Shown: positions 42,358 to 49,726 of the stretch, piece by piece | How positions within the stretch are numbered: position 1 is the first letter of the stretch | How the letters are laid out: the number at the start of each line of letters is the position of its first letter | Assembly: GCF_000425065.1 (NCBI RefSeq) | Contig: NZ_AULB01000018.1 | Span: 107,744 to 171,743, forward strand | Length of the DNA: 64,000 nt | Origin: Actinomadura rifamycini DSM 43936 | GTDB lineage: Bacteria > Actinomycetota > Actinomycetes > Streptosporangiales > Streptosporangiaceae | Direction: 5' to 3' | Translations under genes and position numbers: made by a program | The notes under the pieces: model-generated | Databases searched by the model: none | What the model saw: the letters and a program-made list of their open reading frames with translations, nothing else | What the model was told of the DNA's origin: nothing

Positions 42358-42846
42358 ATGGAGCGTCGCGTGTCCACATCCCCCCTGCTCACCGAGCGGC
42401 TGATCCTGCGCCCGTGGCCGTCCGCGGACGTCGCCGCCGCCGCGTCCGGCGGCCGCCGGCCCGGCTGGGCGCCGGACTTCCCCGCCGACGGCGACCGCGT
42501 CGTCGCCGGCCTCCTCGCCGCCGCCCCGGACCCCGCCGCCGCGCGCGGGCACCGGCAGATCGTCGAGCGGAGCACCGGCCTCGTCGTCGGCTCCATCGGC
42601 CTGTTCCTGCCGCCGACGGACGGCGCCGTCGAGTTCGGGTACGGCGTCGTCCCGTCCCGCCGGGGCCGCGGCTACGCCACCGAAGCGGCCCGCGCGATCG
42701 TCGCGTTCGCGCTGGCCGAGCCGGACGTCCGGACGGTCCGTGCGGGCGTCGAGCCCGCGAACGCGGCGTCCGTCCGGGTGCTGGAGAAGGCCGGCCTGAG
42801 CCGCCTCGGCACCGACGGCGAAACCGACCGGTACGGCACCGCCTGA
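42358..42846 (+). CDS. GNAT N-acetyltransferase (RimJ/RimL-like)
   Basis: A 162-residue acetyltransferase: LLTERLILRPWPSADVAAAA at the start, VVGSIGLF and FGYGVVPSRRGRGYATEAARAIVAFAL, in which RRGRGYA is the acetyl-CoA pyrophosphate loop, then VRAGVEPANAASVRVLEKAGL. This is the RimJ/RimL layout that also includes antibiotic- and amino-group acetyltransferases. No good ribosome site precedes the ATG at 42358; GTG at 42370 is an alternative. The upstream leader ORF and hairpin suggest conditional expression. Confidence 0.82.
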   Translation: MERRVSTSPLLTERLILRPWPSADVAAAASGGRRPGWAPDFPADGDRVVAGLLAAAPDPAAARGHRQIVERSTGLVVGSIGLFLPPTDGAVEFGYGVVPSRRGRGYATEAARAIVAFALAEPDVRTVRAGVEPANAASVRVLEKAGLSRLGTDGETDRYGTA

Positions 42847-42989
42847 CCCCGCGCGGGACCGGCGCCAAGCGCCGGCCCCGCGCCCCCGGTCGCCCAACGC
42901 GACACCTCGCACGCGGCCGCAGGCGGCGCTGATCACGGCCGACCCCCGACGTCCGCCCCGTCGCCGTGACGCCCCCCAACCACGCGACC

Positions 42990-43425
42990 CACCAACGGCG
43001 CCGCCGCACGACCGCCCCCCGTCCGGCCCCGCCCCCAGACGGGCACCACCCAGGCGACGCGCCCCACTCACCGCGCCGCCCACGGACACCACCCGGCTGA
43101 AGTTCGTCCCCCCTCGGCCCCCGGCGACCCACCACCCCGGCGGCACAGGACGGTCACAGCACGGGCCCAGACGCCGCACGGCTGAAGTTCGTCCGGCCCC
43201 CGCCGCCAGACGGGCACCACCCCGACGGCGCGCGTCGATCACTGCGCCGCCTACGGACACCGCCCGGCTTGAGGCCCGCCCCTCGGGCCCCGGCAGCCCA
43301 CCACCCCGGCGGCACGGGCCGGTCACGGCACGAGCCCGGACACCGCACGGCCACACCGCACGGCTGAAGGTCGTCCGGCCCCCATTCCCAGGCGGGGCAC
43401 CACCCGGCGGCTGGAGGTTCAGGGT
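42990..43425. repeat. Degenerate tandem repeat, period about 170-183 bp
   Basis: The marker GGCACCACC recurs at 43042, 43213 and 43396; GTCCGGCCCC-type blocks recur at 43021, 43191 and 43373; ACGGACACCRCCCGGCT recurs at about 43082 and 43252; CCCACCACCCCGGCGGCAC recurs near 43128 and 43297. About two and a half copies are present. The copies do not share a reading frame, so the repeat is non-coding. Confidence 0.72.
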
Positions 43426-43434
43426 GGCCGCCTG

Positions 43435-43477
43435 TTGACCTTTAAATGCTAGTCGACTAACAATTGCTACTCGACTA
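43435..43477 (+). promoter_or_regulatory. MMPL-tetR promoter with two TetR-type half-repeats
   Basis: TTGACC (43435-43440), 17 bp, TAACAA (43458-43463). GCTAGTCGACTA (43448-43459) and GCTACTCGACTA (43466-43477) form an 11-of-12 direct repeat 18 bp apart; the first contains the palindrome TAGTCGACTA. The sites cover the spacer, the -10 and the start region. Confidence 0.75.
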
Positions 43478-43493
43478 GTGCTTTGGAGGAGTC

Positions 43494-45575
43494 ATGGCGG
43501 TGGTGCTGGCCCGGCTGGGGCGGTGGTGCTTCCGGCGGCGGTGGACGGTGACGGTGGTGTGGGTCGGGCTGCTCGCGGCGTGCGGGGCGGGCGCGGCGGC
43601 GCTGTCCGCGCCGACGCAGGACGCGTTCTCGGTGCCCGGCACCGAGGCGCAGCGGGCGAACGACCTGGTCGTGGAGCGGTTCCCGGAGGCCGCGGGCGCG
43701 GGGGCGCGGGCCCGTGTCGTCCTCGCCGGGTCGCCGGACGCTGGCGCGCTGCGCGCGGCCGTCCGGCGGATCGGGGACGTGCCGGACGTGGCGGGGGTCG
43801 CGGAACCGGTCGTCTCGCCGGACGGGCGGGTCGCGGTGCTGGAGGTCGCGTACCGGGTCCCGGCGGACGAGCTGACGGACGGCGACCGGACGGCGCTGCG
43901 GGACGCGGCCGCGGCGGCGGGCACGCGGGTCGAGCTGAGCGGCGACGCGGTGCCGCCGCCGGAGGAGGGCGCCGGGGAGCTGGCGGGCGTCGCGGTCGCG
44001 GCGGTCGTGCTGACGGTGACGCTCGGGTCGCTGACGGCGGCGGGGCTGCCGCTGCTGTCGGCGGCCGTCGGGATCGGCGTCGGGCTGTCGGCGGTCGTCG
44101 CGGCGTCCGGGTTCATGACGCTGAACTCCGACACCCCGGCGCTCGCGCTGATGCTCGGGCTCGCGGTAGCGATCGACTACGCGCTCTTCATCATCTCCCG
44201 GTACCGGGACGAGGTCCACGGCGGACGGGAGCCCGCGGACGCGGCCGGGCACGCGGTGGGGACGGCCGGGACGGCGGTGGTGTTCGCGGGCCTGACGGTC
44301 GTCATCGCGCTGGCGGGCCTCGCGGTCGTGGGCATCCCGGTGCTGACGGAGCTGGGGCTCGCGGCGGCGCTGACGGTGGCGGTGTCGGTGCTCGTCGCGC
44401 TGACGCTGCTGCCCGCGCTGATCGGGTTCGCCGAACGCCGGGTGGCGGGCCGCCGCCCCGCGCGGGCGGGCGCCGGACGCTGGGGGCGGTTCGTCACCGC
44501 GCGTCCGGTGCCGGTGCTGGCGGTCGCGGTCGCGGCGCTGGCGGTCGCGGCGCTCCCGGCGCTCGACCTGCGGCTCGGGCTGCCCGACGACGGCACCGCC
44601 CCGGCGGACACGACGCAGCGGCGGGCGTACGACCTGGTCGCGGACGCGTTCGGCCCCGGGTTCAACGGGCCGCTGACGCTGGTGGTGCAGGACGCGGACG
44701 CCGCCGCGGCGGCGCGCCGCACGGCGGCCGCCGTCGAGCGACTGGACGTGGCCGCCGTCCGGACGGTCGCGGTCGACGCGGCGGGCCGGACCGCGCTCGT
44801 CGAGGTCGTCCCGCAGAGCGGGCCGACGAGCGCGGCGACCGAGGAGCTCATCGAGACGATCCGGGAGCGGACCGGCCCGGGCGTCGCCGTGACCGGGCAG
44901 ACGGCGATCGACGTCGACACGTCCCGCAAGCTGGCCGGCGCGATGGCGCGCTACCTGCTGCTCGTCGTGGGCCTGGCGTTCCTGCTCCTCATGATCGTGT
45001 TCCGGTCGGTGGTGGTGCCGCTGAAGGCGACCGCCGGGTTCCTGCTGAGCACCGCGGCGACGTTCGGCGCGGTGGTCGCGGTGTTCCAGTGGGGCTGGCT
45101 GGACGGCGCCGGCGTGCACGCGTCGGGGATCATCGTGAACCTGCTGCCGGTGATGATGATCGGCATGGTGTTCGGCCTCGCGATGGACTACCAGGTCTTC
45201 CTCGTCACCCGGATGCGGGAGGAGCACGTGCGGGGCGCGGAGCCGGTGCCGGCGGTCGTCGCGGGCCTCGCGCACGGCTCCCGGGTCGTGACGGCGGCCG
45301 CGCTCATCATGATCAGCGTGTTCGGCGGGTTCGTCCTGTCCGATCTGCCGATGCTCCAGTCGTTCGGGTTCGCGCTGGCCGTCGCGGTGTTCTTCGACGC
45401 GTTCGCGGTGCGGATGACGATCGTCCCGGCGCTGCTGGCGCTGCTCGGCGGCGCGGCCTGGCGGCTGCCCCGGTGGCTCGACCGCGCCCTGCCGCGGGTG
45501 GACGTCGAGGGCCGCGGGCTCGCGCCGGACGGCGGGGACGCCGCACGGGAGGCGACCGGTTCGGCCGCTCGGTAG
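43494..45575 (+). CDS. MMPL-family (RND-type) exporter
   Basis: A 693-residue transporter in two halves, each with one large extracytoplasmic loop and about 5-6 membrane helices. The proton-relay motifs are present in both: LGLAVAIDYALFIISRYRDE (about residue 220) and GMVFGLAMDYQVFLVTRMREE (about 560). The size is typical of actinobacterial MMPL proteins that export lipids or drugs. GGAGGAG precedes the ATG. A tetR gene follows in the same operon and the promoter carries matching operator repeats, which points to inducible efflux. Confidence 0.92.
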   Translation: MAVVLARLGRWCFRRRWTVTVVWVGLLAACGAGAAALSAPTQDAFSVPGTEAQRANDLVVERFPEAAGAGARARVVLAGSPDAGALRAAVRRIGDVPDVAGVAEPVVSPDGRVAVLEVAYRVPADELTDGDRTALRDAAAAAGTRVELSGDAVPPPEEGAGELAGVAVAAVVLTVTLGSLTAAGLPLLSAAVGIGVGLSAVVAASGFMTLNSDTPALALMLGLAVAIDYALFIISRYRDEVHGGREPADAAGHAVGTAGTAVVFAGLTVVIALAGLAVVGIPVLTELGLAAALTVAVSVLVALTLLPALIGFAERRVAGRRPARAGAGRWGRFVTARPVPVLAVAVAALAVAALPALDLRLGLPDDGTAPADTTQRRAYDLVADAFGPGFNGPLTLVVQDADAAAAARRTAAAVERLDVAAVRTVAVDAAGRTALVEVVPQSGPTSAATEELIETIRERTGPGVAVTGQTAIDVDTSRKLAGAMARYLLLVVGLAFLLLMIVFRSVVVPLKATAGFLLSTAATFGAVVAVFQWGWLDGAGVHASGIIVNLLPVMMIGMVFGLAMDYQVFLVTRMREEHVRGAEPVPAVVAGLAHGSRVVTAAALIMISVFGGFVLSDLPMLQSFGFALAVAVFFDAFAVRMTIVPALLALLGGAAWRLPRWLDRALPRVDVEGRGLAPDGGDAAREATGSAAR

Positions 45576-45609
45576 TGTCGTGCCCGCAGGCACGGACGGG
45601 AGGTGCGCG

Positions 45610-46194
45610 GTGGCGCCGGGGCTGCGGGAGCGGAAGAAGGCCCGGACGCGGGCGCTGATCCAGGCGACGGCGCTGCGGCTGTTCCGGGAGCACGGGTACG
45701 AGGCGACGACGGTCGAGCAGATCGCGCGGGAGGCGGAGGTCGCGCACACCACCGTGTTCCGCTACTTCCCGACGAAGGAGGACCTGGTCGTCAGCGACGA
45801 CTACGACCCGGTCCTGTTCGCGGCGCTGCGCGCCCAGCCGCCGGACGTCCCGCCGCTGGGGGCGCTGCGCGCCGCGATGCGCGCGACGCTCGGGGCGCTG
45901 CCGCCCGCCGACCTGGCCGCCGCGCGGGACCGGGCCGTCCTCATCCTGGACGTCCCGGCGCTGCGCGGCGCGTCGTTCGGGAACGTGCTGGCGACGATGC
46001 GGGCGCTCGGCGAGGTCCTCGCCGAGCGCACCGGCCGCGCGCCGGACGACCCCGCGGTCCGCACGCTCACCGGTGCGGTCTTCGGGGTGTTCCTGGAGCT
46101 GATGGTCCGGTGGGCCGAGGACCCGTCGATGGACCTGCCGGACGCCGTCGACACGGCGCTCGCGGCCCTCGAACCGCTCGGGCCGGGGCTCTGA
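45610..46194 (+). CDS. TetR-family transcriptional regulator
   Basis: A 194-residue TetR protein with the N-terminal HTH LRERKKARTRALIQATALRLFREHGYEATTVEQIAREAEVAHTTVFRYFPTKEDLVV and an all-helical ligand domain. The GTG at 45610 is chosen for the GGGAGG 6 nt upstream. It follows the MMPL gene by 34 bp and probably represses the promoter at 43435-43477. It ends 3 bp from the convergent vapC stop. Confidence 0.9.
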   Translation: MAPGLRERKKARTRALIQATALRLFREHGYEATTVEQIAREAEVAHTTVFRYFPTKEDLVVSDDYDPVLFAALRAQPPDVPPLGALRAAMRATLGALPPADLAAARDRAVLILDVPALRGASFGNVLATMRALGEVLAERTGRAPDDPAVRTLTGAVFGVFLELMVRWAEDPSMDLPDAVDTALAALEPLGPGL

Positions 46195-46197
46195 CGG

Positions 46198-46587
46198 TCA
46201 GGGGATCGGCTCGACCCGGACGTCGGGGACGCCGGTGTAGGCGTCGGGCGCGGCGGTGAGGATCGGCCAGCGGCGCCAGCGGGCGGACCAGGCGGCCTGC
46301 GCGATGTCGAGCCGCAGGTCGGGGGCCGCGGCGACGAGCCGTCCGGTCTGCTGGGCGATGACGTCGTCGAGGTCGTCGACCTGGACGACCTGCATGGCGG
46401 GGAGGCGCTCCAGGACCGTGCGGCCCCGGTCGGGGACGAGCTGCCACGCGCGGGCCAGCGCGGCGGCGGGGATGACGACCGTCGCGTGCTGCGCGATCGA
46501 GGCCCGCAGCCGGGCCCGCACGTAGATGGTCTTGCCGGTGGCCAGGTCCAGGAGGGCGGTCGCGTCGAAGACCTGACCGGTGATCAC
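46198..46587 (-). CDS. PIN-domain (VapC-like) toxin
   Basis: A 129-residue PIN protein: FDATALLDLATG at the start with the first Asp, and DLRLDIAQAAWSARWRRWPILTAAPDAYTGV near the end, as in VapC ribonucleases. The usual central Glu (pattern ALAE) appears as VVIPAAALARAW, with Arg in its place, so activity may be altered. It starts with GTG overlapping the antitoxin stop (GTGA). Toxin-antitoxin function is inferred from domain and gene order. Confidence 0.75.
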   Translation of the reverse strand: MITGQVFDATALLDLATGKTIYVRARLRASIAQHATVVIPAAALARAWQLVPDRGRTVLERLPAMQVVQVDDLDDVIAQQTGRLVAAAPDLRLDIAQAAWSARWRRWPILTAAPDAYTGVPDVRVEPIP

Positions 46588-46823
46588 TGGGCGTGCCGGG
46601 CGTGCGGCGTTCCCTCGTCGACCAGATGGTCGATCATGGCCTGCTCGTCGGGGGTCGGCGGTCCGAACAGCTCGTCGACGGTCGCCGCGTCCCGCAGGTA
46701 GGACAGCTTGAGGCGGGCGCCGTCGGCGAGGAACCCGGACACCGACGCGATCTTCTTGTCCTCGGCGAGCCCCTGGAGCGTGGCGGCCAGCTCATCAGGG
46801 AGCGTGATGTTGAGACGCGCCAT
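46584..46823 (-). CDS. VapB-like ribbon-helix-helix antitoxin
   Basis: A 79-residue protein. MARLNITLPDELAATLQGLAEDKKIASVSGFLADGARLKLS is a ribbon-helix-helix DNA-binding domain; the rest (DAATVDELFGPPTPDEQAMIDHLVDEG) is the likely toxin-neutralising tail. It precedes and overlaps the PIN gene. A 30-bp dyad (46834-46863) and a TATTCT -10 (46831-46836, minus) directly upstream point to autorepression and a leaderless transcript. Confidence 0.85.
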   Translation of the reverse strand: MARLNITLPDELAATLQGLAEDKKIASVSGFLADGARLKLSYLRDAATVDELFGPPTPDEQAMIDHLVDEGTPHARHAQ

Positions 46824-46833
46824 GGCCCCGAGA

Positions 46834-46863
46834 ATACACACTCGCCCCCGCCCGAGTGTGTAT
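46834..46863. promoter_or_regulatory. VapB operator dyad
   Basis: ATACACACTCG and CGAGTGTGTAT form perfect 11-bp arms around an 8-bp C-rich spacer. The inner end overlaps the TATTCT -10 of vapB, and the outer end lies 3 bp from the stop codon of the upstream gene. Confidence 0.82.
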
Positions 46864-46866
46864 AGG

Positions 46867-47184
46867 TCAGGAGTTCCTGTCTCCGGCGGGAGCGCTGCGG
46901 GCGGCGGCGACGATGGCCTCCAGCGCCGCCGCGTGCCGCGCGAACGCCTCGCGCCCCTGCGGGGTGAGCCGCACGTGCGTCCGCCGGACGCCGCCGTCCC
47001 GCCCCTTCCGGACCTCCGCGTAGCCGGCGTTCGCGAGCGCGGTGATCTGCTTGGACAGGGCCGAGTCGCTCGTGCCGACGGCGTCCCGGACGAACGCGAA
47101 CTCGGCCCAGTCGGCCGGCGCGAGCAGCGCGACGATCGACAGCCGCGCGGGCACGTGCAGGAACTCGTCGAAGCCGGCGTCCAT
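46867..47184 (-). CDS. Winged-helix transcriptional regulator (MarR/PadR-like)
   Basis: A 105-residue single-domain regulator: HVPARLSIVALLAPADWAEFAFVRDAVGTSDSALSKQITALANAGYAEVRKGRDGGVRRTHVRLTPQGREAFARHAAALEAIVAA. This matches the compact HTH_27-type winged helix often found next to a membrane protein. Its ATG shares one base with the stop of the upstream membrane protein (TGATG), so they are coupled. The paired palindromes at 47656-47700 are its likely operators. Confidence 0.82.
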   Translation of the reverse strand: MDAGFDEFLHVPARLSIVALLAPADWAEFAFVRDAVGTSDSALSKQITALANAGYAEVRKGRDGGVRRTHVRLTPQGREAFARHAAALEAIVAAARSAPAGDRNS

Positions 47185-47639
47185 CAGGCGTGCCGCACGA
47201 GCGACCGGTAGACCCGCCGGGAGGGGCCGGCGAGGAGCAGGAAGAGCAGCGCGACGCCGGCCGCGGCGAACGTCCGGGGGGCGGGCAGGTCGAACGCCAC
47301 GACCCCGAGGGACGTGACGACGTTGAAGGCGACGTACGCGACGATGACCGCGACGGCACCGCCGAGCACGAACAGGGTGTCGGGACCCTTCGCCTTCAGC
47401 CGGACGGACGCCCGCCTGCGCTGGAGCACCGCGGTGCCGATCAGGACGGCCTCCGCCGCGAGGAACGCCGCGGTGCCCCACGGCGCCGGCAGGTCGCCCG
47501 ACGCGAACGCGACGAACACGCCGAGGGCTGTCAGGAGCAGGTAGGGCCGGGTGAACTGCTGCCGGACGTACTCGTCCCGCGACCGCTCCTGCATCCGGTG
47601 GACGTCGGCGAGTGCGGCCTGGGCGTCGTTGCTGTTCAC
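47184..47639 (-). CDS. Four-TM membrane protein cotranscribed with a regulator
   Basis: A 151-residue protein with a soluble N-terminus (MNSNDAQAALADVHRMQERSRDEYVRQQFTRP) and four predicted helices (YLLLTALGVFVAFASG, GTAAFLAAEAVLIGTAVL, TLFVLGGAVAVIVAYVAFNVV, FAAAGVALLFLLLAGPS). No transport or enzyme motif is seen. The GTG start has AAGGAGGG upstream. Together with the winged-helix protein it forms a small two-gene operon behind two identical operators. Confidence 0.78.
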   Translation of the reverse strand: MNSNDAQAALADVHRMQERSRDEYVRQQFTRPYLLLTALGVFVAFASGDLPAPWGTAAFLAAEAVLIGTAVLQRRRASVRLKAKGPDTLFVLGGAVAVIVAYVAFNVVTSLGVVAFDLPAPRTFAAAGVALLFLLLAGPSRRVYRSLVRHA

Positions 47640-47653
47640 GGACCCTCCTTCGG

Positions 47654-49003
47654 TTACTTTCCTGAAAGGAAAGTAGCACGTACTTTCCTGAGAGGAAAGT
47701 CGCGGGCGCAGGCGGGCAGCGCGGCCAGCGTCGCGACGGCGCCCACCGCGAACGCGCCGCGCAGGCCGCCGGCCGAGTAGTCCGCCGACGCCCACACCGC
47801 CGTGGCGAGCGCCGGGCCGAGCGCGAAGCCGAGCTGGCGGGCGAGGCTCTGCGCGGCCCCCGCGCCGCCCTGCAGCCCGGCCGGCGCGCCGGACATGATC
47901 GCTGCGAAGTTCGGCCCGGCGAACAGGCCCGTGCCGAGCCCGACGAGCGCGAGCCGCCACGCCAGGTCGGCCGGGCGCCAGCCCGCGTCGGCGAACACCA
48001 GCGACAGCCCGCCGGCGCCCGCGACCGCCAGCCCGAGGACGGCGGCGCGCGCCGCGCTCCAGCGGTCCGCCAGGACGCCGCCGACCGGGCCGCCGAGCAC
48101 CATCGCGACCGGCATGGCGAGGATCGCGCCCGCCGTGCCCAGCGCGGACAGGCCGAGCGTCCGCTGGAGGTAGAACGGCGCGAGGAACTCGACCAGGGAG
48201 ATCGCGAGGGCGTTCAGCAGGACGGCGGCGATCGGCCCGGCCGCCGGGGTCCGCGCGAGCGCCCGCACCGGCCGGCTCGCGGCCGTCCGCCACCACACCG
48301 CCAGGAACGGGACGGCGGCCGGCGCGAGCGCGAGCCAGCCCACCCCGTGGCTCGCGGTGAACGACAGCGACACCAGCAGGGCCGCCGCGGCGCCCCCGAG
48401 CAGCGCCGCCTCCCCCGCGACGTCGCGGCCCGGCCGCCGCAGCGCGTCCGGCGGCAGCGCGGCCAGCGCGATCGCCGCGACCAGCGCGGCCGCGGGAAGG
48501 TTGATGTAGAAGATCCACGGCCACCCCCAGAACTCGACGATGAGCCCGCCGAGCGGCGGCCCGCTCACCGCGCCGAGCGGCCCCAGCGTCATGACGAGCG
48601 CGCTCGCCCGTCCGGCCGCCCCCTCCGGCACCGACCGCACCACCACCAGCGGGACGACCGCGAACAGCAGCCCGGCGAACGCGCCCTGCGCCAGCCGCGC
48701 GGCGACGAGCCACCCGAGCGCGGGGGCGAGTCCGGCGGCCGCGCTCGCGAGGGCGAACCCGGCGACGGCGGCCAGCAGCGCGGCGCGCGGGCCCGTCCGG
48801 TCGAGCCAGCGGCCCGCGGGCAGGGTGAGGGCGACCAGGGGCAGCAGGTAGCCGAGGACGACCCATTCGGTCGCGGCGGTCGGGACGCCGAAGTCCCGTT
48901 CGAGCACGGGCAGCGCGACGGCGACGATGCTCGTGTCGAGCGTCGCCATGAAGACGACCAGGCCGCACCCCACGACCGGCCACCAGTGGCTCCGGACCAA
49001 CAA
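47654..49003 (-). CDS. MFS drug transporter, DHA2 (14-TM) type
   Basis: A roughly 449-residue, 12-14 TM exporter. WWPVVGCGLVVFMATLDTSIVAVALPVLERDFGV is the TM1 motif D1 of DHA2 drug:H+ antiporters, and LGPLGAVSGPPLGGLIVEFWGWPWIFYINLP is motif C. The TTG at 49003 is preferred for the GGAGGGG at 49009-49015; an ATG at 49030 would lie inside the operator dyad. The last residues (DFPLRKVRATFLSGK) are encoded by the operator pair of the downstream operon. Divergent from a tetR gene. Confidence 0.85.
   Translation of the reverse strand: MLVRSHWWPVVGCGLVVFMATLDTSIVAVALPVLERDFGVPTAATEWVVLGYLLPLVALTLPAGRWLDRTGPRAALLAAVAGFALASAAAGLAPALGWLVAARLAQGAFAGLLFAVVPLVVVRSVPEGAAGRASALVMTLGPLGAVSGPPLGGLIVEFWGWPWIFYINLPAAALVAAIALAALPPDALRRPGRDVAGEAALLGGAAAALLVSLSFTASHGVGWLALAPAAVPFLAVWWRTAASRPVRALARTPAAGPIAAVLLNALAISLVEFLAPFYLQRTLGLSALGTAGAILAMPVAMVLGGPVGGVLADRWSAARAAVLGLAVAGAGGLSLVFADAGWRPADLAWRLALVGLGTGLFAGPNFAAIMSGAPAGLQGGAGAAQSLARQLGFALGPALATAVWASADYSAGGLRGAFAVGAVATLAALPACARDFPLRKVRATFLSGK
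47656..47700. promoter_or_regulatory. Two 19-bp palindromic operators for the membrane protein/wHTH operon
   Basis: ACTTTCCTGAAAGGAAAGT (47656-47674) and ACTTTCCTGAGAGGAAAGT (47682-47700) are palindromes differing at one base, 26 bp apart. They lie 17-61 bp before the GTG at 47639 and inside the 3' end of the MFS gene. Confidence 0.82.
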
Positions 49004-49017
49004 GAAGACCCCTCCAT

Positions 49018-49064
49018 AAGTGCACACCATGTGCAGTTTCAAAAACTACACATGGTGTGCACTT
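49018..49064. promoter_or_regulatory. Large TetR operator dyad between MFS and tetR genes
   Basis: Two 22-bp arms (49018-49039 and 49043-49064) match at 21 of 22 positions around a 3-bp centre. Each arm also holds its own smaller dyad, TGCACA-CCA-TGTGCA in the left copy, so two regulator dimers could bind side by side. It covers the divergent promoter region. Confidence 0.85.
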
Positions 49065-49087
49065 CTCCGCAATGGGAGCATGGACGG

Positions 49088-49726
49088 GTGACCAGGGCGA
49101 TCGAGGAACCGCGGAACGCGCGCAGCCGCCGGTCCCGCACGGCGCTGCTGCGCGCCGCGCGCGAGATCGTCGAGGAGGAGGGCGTCGCCGCGGCGACGAT
49201 GGCGGCCGTCGCGGAACGCGCCGGCGTCTCCCGCCGCGCCGTCTACCTGCACTTCGCGTCCCGCGCCGACCTGGTGAGCGAACTGTTCGCCTACGTCAAC
49301 GAGGCCGAGGACATCGAGGGCCGCTTCGCCGCCGTCGGCGACGCCCCGGACGCCGCGGCCGCCCTCGACGCGTTCGCGCACGCGCACGCGCACTTCATGG
49401 CGCGCATCCTGCCCGTCTCCCTCGCCGTCGAGCGCGAGGCCCGCACCGACCCGGACGCCGCGCGCCACTGGGAGACGGCGCTGTACTGGCGGAACGCGAC
49501 GAACCGCGCGCTCGTCGAGCGGCTCGCCGCCGAAGGCGTCCTCGCCCCCGGCTGGACGGTCGACACCGCGTCCGACATGCTGCTCGCCCTGATCGCCAAC
49601 GGCGTCACCGCGACCCTCTTCGACCGCGGCTGGACCCCCGACCAGGTCGGCGACCACATGTCCCGCCTCCTCCGCACCGCCTTCACCGCCGCCGCTCAGG
49701 GCAGCGGGACGCCGACCACCGTGTAG
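49088..49726 (+). CDS. TetR-family transcriptional regulator
   Basis: A 212-residue TetR protein: RSRTALLRAAREIVEEEGVAAATMAAVAERAGVSRRAVYLHFASRADLVSELFAYV is the HTH, followed by a helical ligand-binding domain. The GTG at 49088 fits a short or leaderless transcript, as an AGCATG hexamer lies just upstream. It is divergent from the DHA2 exporter and should repress it through the dyad at 49018-49064. Its 3' end overlaps the convergent SMP-30-like gene by 31 bp. Confidence 0.9.
   Translation: MTRAIEEPRNARSRRSRTALLRAAREIVEEEGVAAATMAAVAERAGVSRRAVYLHFASRADLVSELFAYVNEAEDIEGRFAAVGDAPDAAAALDAFAHAHAHFMARILPVSLAVEREARTDPDAARHWETALYWRNATNRALVERLAAEGVLAPGWTVDTASDMLLALIANGVTATLFDRGWTPDQVGDHMSRLLRTAFTAAAQGSGTPTTV

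Larger units (their letters stand above)
42847..43493. other. 647-bp intergenic region without a recognisable gene
   Basis: Nearly all of this stretch is very C-rich on the plus strand. It holds the degenerate tandem repeat (about 42990-43425) and, at the right end, the AT-richer MMPL promoter (43435-43477). Long open frames exist on the minus strand, but their translations are low-complexity Gly/Arg strings that change frame between repeat copies. Confidence 0.7.

Noticed and set aside
42990..43425. CRISPR array
   Set aside because: The repeat unit is about 170-180 bp, diverged throughout and without constant repeats alternating with unique spacers; no cas gene is present.
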